A stretch of 64,000 nucleotides of DNA from Parapedobacter indicus (GCF_900113765.1 NZ_FOQO01000005.1:186001-250000); one strand, 5' to 3'; counted from the first letter of the stretch, positions 36,212 through 46,493 are shown. The notes: generated by a model not told the origin, from the sequence alone. Program-made: numbers and translations.

Positions 36212-37309
36212 ATGATTATTTCCCATATCGATATTTATCGGTTTAGCATTCCCATGGTGCCTTTTGCAATCGCAACAGGCACCATGCTTCACGCCCAAAA
36301 CGTATTTATCCGAGTTCATACTAACGAAAATCGATATGGCGTGGGAGAGTGTTCTGCATTTCCAATGATCGTCGGAGAAACCCAGGATACTTGCTTGGTT
36401 GTAGCCAGGGAATTCGCCCGGCTCTGGAAAGGCCGCGATCCGATGGATATCGAATCACGCATGCAGGAGCTGCACCATTTTATTGATGGCAATAGCACCA
36501 TTAAGAGTGCTTTTGATATGTGTCTGTATGATTTGGCTGCTAAAAATGCAGGTCAGCCGCTATGGCAGTTTCTTGGGGGAGAAAAACGGCAAATTATTAC
36601 CGACGTTACTGTGGGCATAGCTACGGTGGATGAAATGGCTGACCAGGCGATGAAATTTGTAGCGCAAGGAGCTACGATATTAAAGATTAAACTGGGCAAC
36701 GATATTAAATCTGATCTCAAGCGGTTAGCTAAAATACGTCGCGTGGTCGGCCCGGATATTCTCATTCGCGTAGATGCCAATCAGGGCTGGAGTTATACAG
36801 ACGCATTGAATATATTACAAGCCATGCGGGAACTGGATATTGAGTTCTGTGAACAGCCGATGCGCAGCTGGAATGACCATCTTTTACCGAAACTCAGAAG
36901 TTTATCGTCAGTTAGAATTATGGCGGATGAGAGCTGTTACGATCACCATGACGCCCAACGCCTCATCGCAGCCGGAGCCTGTGATGCTATCAATATCAAG
37001 CTAGCCAAGTCTGGTGGAATACACGAGGCGCTGCAATTACATCATGTGGCACAGCATGCAGGTATTCCCTGTATGATGGGCGGGATGTTAGAGAGCCGCA
37101 TTGCGCTAAGTGCAAACCTACACCTGATTTACGCATGCCGGGGAATTGTGCATTATGATATGGATTCCTGTCTTATTGGTCATTTGGCTGACCCGGTGGT
37201 CGGCGGTGTTCAATATACTGATTTTACGTTGAATATCAACGATGAGCCAGGCTTGGGAGCCGATGCAGATGAACAGTTTTTGAAAAACTGCGAACGGATT
37301 ACCATTTAA
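36212..37309 (+). CDS. Enolase-superfamily enzyme, dipeptide-epimerase-like (MLE subgroup)
   Basis: A 365-residue cytoplasmic enzyme of the muconate-lactonizing subgroup. The first general base is in ILKIKLG (Lys158-x-Lys160). Metal ligands are RVDANQGW (Asp188), EFCEQP (Glu214) and MADES (Asp239), and the second base is in INIKLAKSGG (263-269). A C-terminal HYDMDS (Asp316-x-Asp318) matches the DxD motif that holds the substrate amino group in L-Ala-D/L-Glu epimerases. An amino-acid or dipeptide epimerase is therefore more likely than a sugar dehydratase, though it sits 10 bases after a susD-like gene in a hexosaminidase operon. Exact substrate unknown. Confidence 0.82.
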   Translation: MIISHIDIYRFSIPMVPFAIATGTMLHAQNVFIRVHTNENRYGVGECSAFPMIVGETQDTCLVVAREFARLWKGRDPMDIESRMQELHHFIDGNSTIKSAFDMCLYDLAAKNAGQPLWQFLGGEKRQIITDVTVGIATVDEMADQAMKFVAQGATILKIKLGNDIKSDLKRLAKIRRVVGPDILIRVDANQGWSYTDALNILQAMRELDIEFCEQPMRSWNDHLLPKLRSLSSVRIMADESCYDHHDAQRLIAAGACDAINIKLAKSGGIHEALQLHHVAQHAGIPCMMGGMLESRIALSANLHLIYACRGIVHYDMDSCLIGHLADPVVGGVQYTDFTLNINDEPGLGADADEQFLKNCERITI

Positions 37310-37347
37310 ACAGCGTCGTTTATCTTCATTTCTAAATTTGCTTAACA

Positions 37348-38670
37348 TTGGAAAATACCATAAAACATAAAAGAAACATCAGCCCGATAGCTATCATTGG
37401 TGCATTGTTTTTTATATTTGGTTTTATTACCTGGCTCAATTCGGTACTTATCCCGTATCTTGAAATCGCATGTGAACTAAACAAGTTCCAGTCGTATTTC
37501 GTCACATTTGCGTTCTACATGGCGTATTTGGTAATGGCGCCCCTATCGGCAGCGACGCTCCGTCGCTTTGGTTTCAAAAATGGCATGGGCGTAGGGCTAC
37601 TCATCATGGCATTCGGCGCGCTGCTGTTTATTCCTGCGGCATTCAGCCGGATGTATTTTCTCTTTTTGACGGGCTTATTCGTCATGGGCAGCGGGCTGGC
37701 CATCCTGCAGACCGCATCTAATCCTTACATTACCATTGTTGGCCCGATCGAATCAGCGGTGAAACGCATGAGCATCATGGGTATCTGCAACAAACTGGCA
37801 GGCGCCTTGGCGCCGATTATACTTGGATTGTTCTTAAAATTAGACGACACCGATCACCTGCTGGCTCGCATCAATTCGCTTTCGGCAACGGCAAAAGCTA
37901 CCGCACTCGATGAAATGGCCATGCGCGTTATACCACCCTATATTGCCATTATTGTGGTGTTGTTGGTGCTTGCTTATCTCATATTCAAATCCGGCCTTCC
38001 TGAAATCGATACGAACGCCGATAATCACACGACCGTTCAGGCGGTTGGCAAGAAAAGTGTGTTCCAGTTTCCGCATGTGATTTTAGGCGTTTTCACGCTC
38101 TTCCTGTATGTGGGCGTTGAGGTGATGGCGGGCGATACGATTATTAGTTACGGACTGTCACAAGGTGTTCCCTTTGCTACGGCAAAACTGTTTACTACCG
38201 GCACATTGGTTGCCATGGTCGTTGGGTATATCATTGGTACCTTTGCAGTACCTCGATACATTAGCCAGGAAAATGTACTGAAAGTAAGCGCCTTATTGGG
38301 AATCGGTCTGACGATCAGTGTGGTGTCGACGGAGGGCTACCTATCCGTTGGATCGGTGGCCTTGTTGGGCTTGGCTAATTCGCTTATGTGGCCGGCCATC
38401 TGGCCACTGACGCTCGCGGGTTTGGGCCGTTATACCAAGGCTGCGTCGTCTTTACTTATCATGGGCATTTCTGGAGGCGCCCTAATTCCACTTATTTACG
38501 GGGCGATTATTGACCATCAAGTGCAGCAGTCAATGTCTGCAGGGGTAGCCAAGGTCATGGCCACGGCAAATGCTTCACAACAGGCTTACCTAATTATGTT
38601 GCCCTGTTATTTCGTAATTTTTTATTATGCTATAAAAGGCCATCGATTAGGTAGGGTGAGGAAGGGATAA
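37348..38670 (+). CDS. FucP/NagP-type MFS sugar transporter
   Basis: A 440-residue, 12-span major-facilitator protein of the FucP (FHS) family. It starts IIGALFFIFGFITWLNSVLIPYLEIACELN, includes FYMAYLVMAPLSAATLRRFGFKNGM, and has LQTASNPYITIVGP in the central region, all typical of the Bacteroidota GlcNAc/hexose:H+ symporters. It probably imports the N-acetylhexosamine released by GH20/GH109. Only TTG (37348) can start it: a stop lies at 37333 in frame and the first ATG is too deep in the protein. TAAATTTG (37333-37340) matches the -7 consensus and would place the transcript start almost at that TTG. Confidence 0.9.
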   Translation: MENTIKHKRNISPIAIIGALFFIFGFITWLNSVLIPYLEIACELNKFQSYFVTFAFYMAYLVMAPLSAATLRRFGFKNGMGVGLLIMAFGALLFIPAAFSRMYFLFLTGLFVMGSGLAILQTASNPYITIVGPIESAVKRMSIMGICNKLAGALAPIILGLFLKLDDTDHLLARINSLSATAKATALDEMAMRVIPPYIAIIVVLLVLAYLIFKSGLPEIDTNADNHTTVQAVGKKSVFQFPHVILGVFTLFLYVGVEVMAGDTIISYGLSQGVPFATAKLFTTGTLVAMVVGYIIGTFAVPRYISQENVLKVSALLGIGLTISVVSTEGYLSVGSVALLGLANSLMWPAIWPLTLAGLGRYTKAASSLLIMGISGGALIPLIYGAIIDHQVQQSMSAGVAKVMATANASQQAYLIMLPCYFVIFYYAIKGHRLGRVRKG

Positions 38671-38847
38671 ACAGCAGAAAAGTACGGGAAAAGTAAGTGC
38701 CCTGCGAAGAGTTCTTTGATGTATTTGTCCAATAATTTTAGCATTTATTAGTGGATTTCACCTATAAACCATTATCTTTAGCGGCTGATTAGTGACTGCT
38801 AATTGCGTAGCAATCATCTGTCAATGAAGACTGACATGGCGAATAAT

Positions 38848-38879
38848 CTTGCTTGTTAAGGCAATTTTGGCTAATTTTG
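38848..38879 (+). promoter_or_regulatory. Promoter of uvrA
   Basis: CTTG (38848-38851), a 20-base spacer and TAATTTTG (38872-38879) match TTTG-N20-TAnnTTTG with one mismatch. The uvrA ATG is 30 bases downstream. The rest of the 238-base gap shows no ORF and no clear terminator after the transporter gene. Confidence 0.6.
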
Positions 38880-38908
38880 CGTACCACATGATTTATTGAT
38901 TAGGGTAC

Positions 38909-41776
38909 ATGACGAAACAAATGACGCCCGATCTGGGTGAATCCCACGAAGGTGGGGAAATACAGGTATTCGGCGCTCGCGTACATAACCTCAGAGACAT
39001 TGATGTAAGTTTTCCACGAAATGAACTGGTTGTCATTACGGGGTTGAGCGGCAGCGGGAAGTCTTCGCTGGCGTTCGATACGATCTACGCGGAAGGACAG
39101 CGCCGCTACATGGAAACATTCAGTGCATATAGCAGGCAATTTCTCGGGGGCATGGAGCGCCCGGATGTCGACAAGATTTCGGGACTCAGCCCGGTGATTT
39201 CCATTGAGCAGAAAACGACGAGCAAGAACCCGCGCTCTACGGTGGGTACCATCACAGAAGTGTATGATTTTATGCGACTGCTCTTTGCCCGGGCGGGGGA
39301 AGCGTATTCCTACGTAACAGGCAAACGAATGGAGCGGATGTCGGAAGACCAGGTGGTCGACCGCATCATCCAGCAGTTCGAGGGACAGGCCATCAATGTG
39401 CTGGCGCCGGTGGTGAAGGGGCGCAAAGGCCATTACCGGGAGCTGTTTGAACAGATCCGTAAACAAGGGTATGTGAAAGTGCGTGTGGATGGCGAGTTGC
39501 TGGATTTGGTACCGAAAATGCAGGTAGACCGCTATAAGATCCACGATATTGAAATGGTCATCGACCGGCTACTCGTATCGGAGAAGGACCGGAAACGCCT
39601 GTATGCATCGGTGATGCAGGCGATGAAAGCAGCCAAGGGAATCATCAAGATCAGCGATAAGGCCAATAACGAGCATTTCTACAGCCGTTACCTGATGGAT
39701 GCAGCGTCGGGTATTTCCTATGACGAACCGCAGCCGAACACATTCTCGTTCAATTCGCCCTATGGGGCATGCGAAAAATGCGACGGATTAGGCTATGTGT
39801 ATGAAATCGACCGCCATGCTGTTATTCCTGACTCCAAGCTCAGCATTCAGAAGGGGGGGCTTGCCCCGCTGGGTGAATATCGGGATACGTGGAATTTCCA
39901 GGTGCTTAAGGCGGTAGCCAAGAAGTTCGACTTTTCATTGACCACCCCCATCGAAAAGCTTACGGACGAACAATTAAATATCCTCCTCAACGGCGCGGAA
40001 GAAGAAGTGGTCGTGCCGGTGACGTACAGCAGCTGGAATACCAAGGATTACAAGATTTTGTTTGAAGGGCTTTTCAAAATGCTGGAGGACCAAAACGAGC
40101 GTCTCGGCTCAAATGGGCAGAATTTGGAAGAATACCGTGCACAGCGAATCTGTCCGGCCTGCCACGGTGCACGGCTTAAAAAGGAATCGCTGCACTTTAA
40201 AATTGCGGACAAGAACATCCACGAACTGGCGGTGATGGACATCACCACACTAGCAGCGTGGTTCGGGGAGGTGGCGCAACGGTTAGACGAACGGCAAACC
40301 ATCATTGCAACGGAAATTCTGAAAGAGATACGCGCCCGGCTTGGGTTTTTGCTGGATGTGGGCCTCAACTACTTGACGTTGGACCGCACCGCCAAAACAC
40401 TTTCGGGTGGCGAAGCGCAGCGCATTCGGCTGGCAACGCAAATCGGGTCGCAGTTGGTCAACGTGCTTTACATCTTGGATGAACCCAGTATCGGCCTGCA
40501 TCAGCGGGATAATGAGCGGCTTATCAACGCCCTAAAAAACCTTCGGGATATCGGTAACTCCGTTTTGGTGGTGGAACACGATAAGGATATGATTCTTCAT
40601 GCCGATTACGTAATTGACATGGGGCCGGCGGCGGGCGCGCATGGGGGGCTGGTTGTGGCGCAGGGAAAACCAGCCGAAATCATGCAAGCCAATACGCTTA
40701 CCGCTGCTTACCTCAATGGCCGGAAAGAGATTCGGATACCGGAAAAACGCAGGGAAGGAAATGGCCACAGCCTGCGGCTATCTGGGGCAACTGGTCACAA
40801 CCTGCGCAAGGTGAATGTTGAATTGCCCTTGGGGAAGTTGGTGCTCGTAACCGGCGTTTCTGGAAGCGGCAAGTCAAGTCTGATCACGGAGACGTTATAT
40901 CCCATCCTGAACCGTCACTTCTTCCGGGCGAAGAAAACGCCCCTTCCCTATAAAAAAATCGAAGGCTTGGAGCACATCGATAAAGTGATCGAAATTGACC
41001 AAAGCCCCATCGGGCGTACCCCCCGTTCCAATCCCTCTACGTATACCGGTGTATTTTCGGACATCCGCGCGTTGTTTGTGCAGCTGCCCGAGTCCAAAAT
41101 CCGCGGATATAAACCCGGCCGTTTTTCCTTTAATGTAAAAGGGGGACGCTGCGAAACCTGTCAGGGAGCGGGGATGAAAGTGATCGAAATGAATTTCCTG
41201 CCGGATGTGCAGGTGCCGTGTGAAACGTGCAACGGCAAGCGTTACAACCGGGAGACGCTGGAAGTCCGCTACCGGGGTAAATCCATCAGTGATGTGCTGG
41301 ACATGCGCATAGACGAGGCCGTCAGCTTTTTTGAAAATATCCCTTCCATTTACCGTAAAATTAAGACGTTGCAGGATGTCGGCCTGGGCTACCTTACGCT
41401 TGGGCAGTCGTCGGTAACGCTCTCGGGAGGCGAAGCGCAGCGGGTGAAGCTGGCCACGGAGCTTTCCAAAAAAGATACCGGCAAAACGTTCTATATTTTG
41501 GATGAACCGACCACGGGACTTCATTTCGAGGATGTAAATGTGTTGTTGGGAGTAATTAATCGGTTGGTAGACCGTGGAAACACCGTATTAATTATTGAGC
41601 ATAACCTGGACGTCATCAAAGTGGCCGACTGGGTGATAGACCTGGGTCCGGAGGGTGGTGCCGGCGGTGGCGAGATCCTTTTCAGCGGCACACCGGAAGA
41701 CCTAATCTACTGCAAGCGGAGTGAAACCGCTCGTTTTCTTGCCCAGGAAATGCGTGGAGTAGCGACGTTTTCGTAA
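38909..41776 (+). CDS. uvrA: UvrA, excinuclease ABC subunit A
   Basis: A 955-residue nucleotide-excision-repair damage sensor. There are two ABC ATPase halves: Walker [13 protein letters not shown] near residue 46 and [12 protein letters not shown] near 652, each with a [12 protein letters not shown] or [12 protein letters not shown] signature and [13 protein letters not shown] / [13 protein letters not shown] Walker B. Zinc modules include [20 protein letters not shown] and CETCQGAG...CETCNGKRY. Length is normal for UvrA1. With UvrB it scans DNA for bulky lesions. mutL follows 11 bases downstream, making a small repair operon. Confidence 0.98.
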   Translation: MTKQMTPDLGESHEGGEIQVFGARVHNLRDIDVSFPRNELVVITGLSGSGKSSLAFDTIYAEGQRRYMETFSAYSRQFLGGMERPDVDKISGLSPVISIEQKTTSKNPRSTVGTITEVYDFMRLLFARAGEAYSYVTGKRMERMSEDQVVDRIIQQFEGQAINVLAPVVKGRKGHYRELFEQIRKQGYVKVRVDGELLDLVPKMQVDRYKIHDIEMVIDRLLVSEKDRKRLYASVMQAMKAAKGIIKISDKANNEHFYSRYLMDAASGISYDEPQPNTFSFNSPYGACEKCDGLGYVYEIDRHAVIPDSKLSIQKGGLAPLGEYRDTWNFQVLKAVAKKFDFSLTTPIEKLTDEQLNILLNGAEEEVVVPVTYSSWNTKDYKILFEGLFKMLEDQNERLGSNGQNLEEYRAQRICPACHGARLKKESLHFKIADKNIHELAVMDITTLAAWFGEVAQRLDERQTIIATEILKEIRARLGFLLDVGLNYLTLDRTAKTLSGGEAQRIRLATQIGSQLVNVLYILDEPSIGLHQRDNERLINALKNLRDIGNSVLVVEHDKDMILHADYVIDMGPAAGAHGGLVVAQGKPAEIMQANTLTAAYLNGRKEIRIPEKRREGNGHSLRLSGATGHNLRKVNVELPLGKLVLVTGVSGSGKSSLITETLYPILNRHFFRAKKTPLPYKKIEGLEHIDKVIEIDQSPIGRTPRSNPSTYTGVFSDIRALFVQLPESKIRGYKPGRFSFNVKGGRCETCQGAGMKVIEMNFLPDVQVPCETCNGKRYNRETLEVRYRGKSISDVLDMRIDEAVSFFENIPSIYRKIKTLQDVGLGYLTLGQSSVTLSGGEAQRVKLATELSKKDTGKTFYILDEPTTGLHFEDVNVLLGVINRLVDRGNTVLIIEHNLDVIKVADWVIDLGPEGGAGGGEILFSGTPEDLIYCKRSETARFLAQEMRGVATFS

Positions 41777-41787
41777 CTTCGCAGCGT

Positions 41788-43611
41788 ATGTCAGACGTTA
41801 TCCAACTGTTGCCGGATGCCGTGGCCAACCAGATTGCCGCGGGAGAAGTGGTGCAGCGCCCGGCATCGGCAGTAAAGGAGTTGATCGAAAATGCGATCGA
41901 TGCAGGAGCCGACAAAATTCGGCTAATCGTGAAAGAGGGAGGAAAATCGCTCATCCAGGTGATTGACAACGGCTGTGGCATGAGCATGACCGACGCAAGG
42001 CTTTGTTTCGAGCGCCACGCCACCTCAAAGATCCGTAAAGCGGAGGACCTGTTTGCCATCCGTTCGATGGGGTTCCGGGGTGAAGCCATGGCTTCCATTG
42101 CAGCCATCGCGCATGTGGAACTGAAAACGCGGCGCGTGGAAGACGAATTGGGCACGCGGGTGGAGATAGAAGGGTCGAATGTGGTCGGGCAGGAGCCGGA
42201 AGCGCTTCCAGCGGGGACTAGCATTGCGGTCAAAAACTTGTTTTATAACATACCTGCAAGGCGTAATTTTCTGAAAAGCAATCCGGTGGAGATGCGTCAC
42301 ATCGTGGATGAATTCCAACGATTGGCCTTGGCGTATCCGCGCATTTTCTTTACGCTTCATAGCGACAATAATGAATTGTTTCACCTACCCGGGGAAAGTC
42401 TCAAACAACGGATTGTCCATATTTTTGGCAGCGGTTATAACCAACGGCTGGTACCGGTGGAAGAAGAAACCACGATCATTAATCTCAAAGGATTTATTGG
42501 AAAGCCCGAATACGCGAAGAAAACACGGGGAGAGCAGTTTTTTTTTGTGAATGGCCGCTTCGTGAAAGACCCCTATCTGAATCACGCCGTGGTGAAAGCG
42601 TATGAAGATATCCTACCATCGGAAAGTTTTCCGCTTTATGTGTTGTTTATCGAGATTGATCCGGCGAAAATCGACATCAATGTCCATCCCACAAAAACGG
42701 AAATCAAATACGAAGATGAACGGGCGATCTATGCCATTATCCAATCGGCCGTAAAACGATCGTTAGGACGGTATAACATCACACCTACCCTGGACTTTAA
42801 CCAGGAGACGGGGTTCAGCCAGATGATCAGTCCGAAGCCGCTGGAGGAAATCACGCCTCCCTCCGTTACGTTCAATCCGGATTTCAATCCGTTTGACAGC
42901 GGAAAGGCCAGCGGCAGCCGGCAGGTATCGCCCATCCCGCAAAATTGGGACACGTTATACCAGATTTCGCAGAAAGAAGCGCCCGCTCAGCTGGGACTTC
43001 ATAGAAACGATGCGGATTCGTCTGCCGAACAACCGCATGCAGGGAAAAAGCAACCCTTCCAGCTGCACAACCGGTATATCGTATCGCAAATTCATTCGGG
43101 ATTCATCCTGATCGATCAGCAGGCCGCGCACGAACGCATCCTATTTGAGCAGTTCTGCCAGCACTTGGAAAACCGACAAGGTGCGAGTCAGCAAAGCTTA
43201 TTTCCGCAGACGGTTACGCTGAACGCCGCAGACTTCCAGCTGATTAACGACTTATTGCCTGATATACAGGCACTGGGCTTCCAGATCCGGGAATTTGGGA
43301 AGCATACATTTGTCGTAGAGGGCATTCCGGCAGATCTGACGTCGGGAATGAGTGAGCGGCAGGTATTGGAACAGTTGTTGGAAGACTATAAAAATAACCA
43401 GGCAGCGTTGAAATTACCCAGGCGGGAGAAGCTGGCCCGAAGCCTGGCCCGGCATGCCGCCATTAAGCCGGGTACGGCCCTATCGACGGACGACATGGCT
43501 GAATTGATTGATCGGCTGTTTGCCTGCGAAATGCCCAATGCGTCATTGAGCGGTAAACCCGTAATCCTTACATTTACATTGCAAGAACTGTCTGAACGGT
43601 TCGAGCGTTAA
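41788..43611 (+). CDS. mutL: MutL, DNA mismatch repair protein
   Basis: A 607-residue GHKL ATPase. N-terminal motifs are ELIENAIDAGAD, DNGCGMS, FERHATSKI and GFRGEAMASIAA. The transducer domain includes FFFVNGRFVKDP and VHPTKTEIKY. The C-terminal dimerisation region has LIDQQAAHERILFEQF, which fits the endonuclease metal motif DQHA(x)2E(x)4E except that Gln replaces His. ACEMPNASLSGKPV follows. It couples mismatch recognition by MutS to strand incision. Confidence 0.97.
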   Translation: MSDVIQLLPDAVANQIAAGEVVQRPASAVKELIENAIDAGADKIRLIVKEGGKSLIQVIDNGCGMSMTDARLCFERHATSKIRKAEDLFAIRSMGFRGEAMASIAAIAHVELKTRRVEDELGTRVEIEGSNVVGQEPEALPAGTSIAVKNLFYNIPARRNFLKSNPVEMRHIVDEFQRLALAYPRIFFTLHSDNNELFHLPGESLKQRIVHIFGSGYNQRLVPVEEETTIINLKGFIGKPEYAKKTRGEQFFFVNGRFVKDPYLNHAVVKAYEDILPSESFPLYVLFIEIDPAKIDINVHPTKTEIKYEDERAIYAIIQSAVKRSLGRYNITPTLDFNQETGFSQMISPKPLEEITPPSVTFNPDFNPFDSGKASGSRQVSPIPQNWDTLYQISQKEAPAQLGLHRNDADSSAEQPHAGKKQPFQLHNRYIVSQIHSGFILIDQQAAHERILFEQFCQHLENRQGASQQSLFPQTVTLNAADFQLINDLLPDIQALGFQIREFGKHTFVVEGIPADLTSGMSERQVLEQLLEDYKNNQAALKLPRREKLARSLARHAAIKPGTALSTDDMAELIDRLFACEMPNASLSGKPVILTFTLQELSERFER

Positions 43612-43626
43612 TTTTTGAAGAATACT

Positions 43627-44361
43627 ATGTTTAACAACACCGCATCACCGTTTTCAGGGATACCGCCCGTTGTCAAGAACCTATTGATTGTCAATATCAT
43701 CTGCTTTATCGGCAGCGCATTGATTTTTCCAGAAGCAAACCGGTTGTTTGGCGTATACTATCCCGACTCTCCGTTTTTCAAGATTTGGCAGGTTGTCACG
43801 TATATGTTTATGCATGGCGGGTTGGGGCACATCTTTTTCAACATGTTTGCGTTGTTTATGTTCGGCCCGGTCCTAGAGCAGGTCATCGGGTCAAAACGCT
43901 TTCTAAATTACTACCTAATTACAGGACTCGGCGCGCTGGTGTTGCAATTTGGGGTACAGGCGCTGGAGGTTTACCAAATTACAGGGACGGCCGCTGCCCG
44001 CGACTGGCTTCGCTTTGATATGCTTGCTGGCGTAGTGCAAGGCAATCATCCCGACTTGAACCAGGAGAGCTTTAACAAGCTGGTGTCGGTTTACAATACA
44101 CCGATGGTGGGTGCCTCGGGTGCAATATTCGGATTGTTGATCGCGTTTGGCTACCTGTTTCCCAATACACCATTGATGCTGATATTTCTGCCGGTACCGA
44201 TCAAAGCGAAGTATTTTATTCCGGTGATGATCTTGATTGAGTTGTTTTTAGGAATTTCCCGCACCGGCAGTTCCATTGCGCATTTTGCACACATCGGCGG
44301 GGCCCTGGTCGGCTTCCTGCTGATCAAGCTGTGGGGAATCCGCAGGCCGAATTATTGGTAA
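43627..44361 (+). CDS. Rhomboid-family intramembrane serine protease
   Basis: A 244-residue, six-span membrane protease. MFMHGGLGHIFFNMFALFMFGP carries the HxxxN-type oxyanion motif of span 2. VGASGAIFGLL has the catalytic serine (GxSGxxxG), and HFAHIGGALVGFLLIKLWG the catalytic histidine. A roughly 45-residue loop between spans 3 and 4 (around RDWLRFDMLAGVVQGNHPDLNQ) is unusually long. The ATG at 43627 is chosen over an in-frame TTG at 43615. A second rhomboid and an EEP-family gene follow on the same strand. Confidence 0.92.
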   Translation: MFNNTASPFSGIPPVVKNLLIVNIICFIGSALIFPEANRLFGVYYPDSPFFKIWQVVTYMFMHGGLGHIFFNMFALFMFGPVLEQVIGSKRFLNYYLITGLGALVLQFGVQALEVYQITGTAAARDWLRFDMLAGVVQGNHPDLNQESFNKLVSVYNTPMVGASGAIFGLLIAFGYLFPNTPLMLIFLPVPIKAKYFIPVMILIELFLGISRTGSSIAHFAHIGGALVGFLLIKLWGIRRPNYW

Positions 44362-44425
44362 GGATTTGATTGGGAAAAATGATTCAGAAAAAAAATTCAT
44401 ATATTAGCGATTCTTATCAGGAACT

Positions 44426-45313
44426 ATGGCGATGAAGAGGTCATGGCTTGGCGACTTATGGTATAAGGCTTTCCGCTCGGGAAATCCGTTGTACGTATTG
44501 ATTGCCATCAACATCGTGGTATTTTTGGGGCTTGGGGTCCTGTCGCTGGTTAGGGCTTTAGGCATCACAAGCATACCCCTGTCGGACTATGTGGTATCGT
44601 GGCTGCAGCTTCCGGCATCTGTATCGGGGTGGCTGCATCGTCCCTGGACAATCGGCACCTATATGTTTACACAGCAAGGGCTGTTTCATATCCTATTCAA
44701 TATGCTTTGGCTGTTTTGGCTGGGCATCATCTTCCTTGATTTCCTTAAAAAGAGGCAGCTTACGTTCGTTTACCTCGCCGGAGGTCTTGCGGGCGGGGTG
44801 TTATATCTGCTGGCTTTTAATTTAATTCCCGTCTTTCGGGCAGACGCTTTCCGCACCGTGATGATCGGATCTTCGGCCAGTGTGAGTGCCGTGGTGTTCG
44901 CTACGGCGACACTGCTGCCGGATTACACCATCCGGCTGCTTTTTTTCGGCAACGTCAAGCTGAAATACTTGGCGCTTGTATTTATTGCACTGGATATTTT
45001 AGCCGTAGGTGGGTTGAATGCCGGAGGAAGTATTGCACATATTGGCGGAGCATTATTTGGCTTTGTTTACATCAAGCGGCTGCAAAATGGGCAGGACTGG
45101 AGCCGTGTACTGGGCAGGCCCCGCAAGAAGCGCAAACTCCGCGTGGTGCGTACTGATGTGCCGACGACGCCTCAGGAGGAACCGTTGGTCCCGAACCAGG
45201 AAGTGATCGATCGCATTTTGGACAAAATCTCTCAGTCTGGTTACGACAGCTTAACCAAAGCCGAAAAAGAAGCCTTGTTTAAAGCCAGCAAACAAGGCCA
45301 AAATGAATACTAA
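44426..45313 (+). CDS. Rhomboid-family protein with a modified active-site motif
   Basis: A 295-residue rhomboid-like membrane protein. TYMFTQQGLFHILFNMLWLFWLG covers span 2 and AHIGGALFGFVYIKR keeps the catalytic histidine. The serine motif reads IGSSASVSAVV: the serine is kept but both glycines of GxSGxxxG are replaced by alanine. It may be a slow protease or a pseudoprotease. A charged cytoplasmic tail of about 80 residues follows (RKKRKLRVVRTD to KASKQGQNEY). The stop shares a base with the ATG of the next gene (TAATG at 45311). Confidence 0.88.
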   Translation: MAMKRSWLGDLWYKAFRSGNPLYVLIAINIVVFLGLGVLSLVRALGITSIPLSDYVVSWLQLPASVSGWLHRPWTIGTYMFTQQGLFHILFNMLWLFWLGIIFLDFLKKRQLTFVYLAGGLAGGVLYLLAFNLIPVFRADAFRTVMIGSSASVSAVVFATATLLPDYTIRLLFFGNVKLKYLALVFIALDILAVGGLNAGGSIAHIGGALFGFVYIKRLQNGQDWSRVLGRPRKKRKLRVVRTDVPTTPQEEPLVPNQEVIDRILDKISQSGYDSLTKAEKEALFKASKQGQNEY

Positions 45314-46437
45314 TGGCGGTGAAATTACGGCGGTGGAAACGACTGGGCTTCTTCAGTAGGACGGTTTTATGGGTCAACTTTTTTGCGGTTGCTGCGCTGC
45401 TACTAAGTTATCTGGCACCCGTTATTAATCCAAAGACATTTTGGCCAATTGCATTTTTTGGTATCGCCTACCTACCCCTTTTGCTGGTGAACGCGTTGTT
45501 TGTTAGCTATTGGCTCGTCCGCCGGGCGCGGTTTGCATTAATCTCGCTTTTGGCAATCGGGATGGGATGGGGCACGCTGACCAATCACGTTGGTTTCAAT
45601 GCAAAGGTCACTGCTGAACAGGTTGTTTCGCGTGATACGGGCCATATTCGGCTTCTAACCTATAACGTGCATTTTTTTAGAACCTTTGAACAAAGGGACA
45701 CGGAAACTACCATACGGGAGGAGGCAATGGGGCTAATAGACAGTGTATCTCCCGATGTCGTCTGCATCCAAGAGTATTATACGCGGCAAAAAGGAGCGTA
45801 TCGGATGGCCAAGGCGTTTCAGCGGGAAATTGGGATGCCCTATTATTATTTTTTGCCGACGGCTCAGAATGATTACGAAGCCTACGGCATGGCAATTTTT
45901 TCGCGGTATCCGATCGTTGCATCGGGTCACCTGCCCGATCATGAGTATGGCGTAAACCGGATAATTTATGCGGATGTCGATAAAGGGGGGCAGGTTTTCA
46001 GGGTATATAACGTCCACCTGCGTTCCATCGGCTTTCAGAAAGAAGATTACGAATTCATCAAGAGCCCAACGAAAGCCCTTGAGAAAGATGCGGCTTCTAC
46101 CAAGCGTATCGGGGCGCGGTTAAAATGGGCTTTCGATGCCCGGAGCGCTCAGGCGGATGCGCTTCAAGCACATAGCCAGGAATGTAAAATTCCCTATCTT
46201 ATTGCGGGGGATTTCAATGATACCCCCTTATCGTATGCCGTGAACAAAGTATCTTCCGGCCTGCAAAATGCGTTCCGCGAAAAGGGACGGGGCTGGGGGG
46301 TAACCTACAATGGGGATTTTCCGAATTTTCAGATCGATTATATTCTAACCAGTAATGATTTTGAAGTGAGCCGATATCAGATCATCAAGGCTAAATTATC
46401 CGATCATTATCCTGTATGGGCGGACGTTAAACTGTGA
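45313..46437 (+). CDS. Membrane-anchored endonuclease/exonuclease/phosphatase-family protein
   Basis: A 374-residue protein. Two or three N-terminal membrane spans (about residues 15-90) precede an EEP domain. Its catalytic motifs are RLLTYNVHFF, CIQEYY, AGDFNDTPLS and, near the end, IDYIL and LSDHYPVW, so the Asn/Glu/Asp/His residues are all present. The domain should face the periplasm. Substrate could be a lipid head group, nucleotide or nucleic acid. It completes a rhomboid-rhomboid-EEP operon closed by the terminator at 46451-46493. Confidence 0.9.
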   Translation: MAVKLRRWKRLGFFSRTVLWVNFFAVAALLLSYLAPVINPKTFWPIAFFGIAYLPLLLVNALFVSYWLVRRARFALISLLAIGMGWGTLTNHVGFNAKVTAEQVVSRDTGHIRLLTYNVHFFRTFEQRDTETTIREEAMGLIDSVSPDVVCIQEYYTRQKGAYRMAKAFQREIGMPYYYFLPTAQNDYEAYGMAIFSRYPIVASGHLPDHEYGVNRIIYADVDKGGQVFRVYNVHLRSIGFQKEDYEFIKSPTKALEKDAASTKRIGARLKWAFDARSAQADALQAHSQECKIPYLIAGDFNDTPLSYAVNKVSSGLQNAFREKGRGWGVTYNGDFPNFQIDYILTSNDFEVSRYQIIKAKLSDHYPVWADVKL

Positions 46438-46450
46438 GTTAATGGGATAA

Positions 46451-46493
46451 AAAAACGGAAGGCCTCCTCTTTCGATTTGAACCTTCCGTTTTT
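46451..46493 (+). terminator. Rho-independent terminator after the EEP-family gene
   Basis: AAAAACGGAAGG (46451-46462) pairs perfectly with CCTTCCGTTTTT (46482-46493) around a 19-base loop; the right arm ends in five T residues. Confidence 0.88.
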
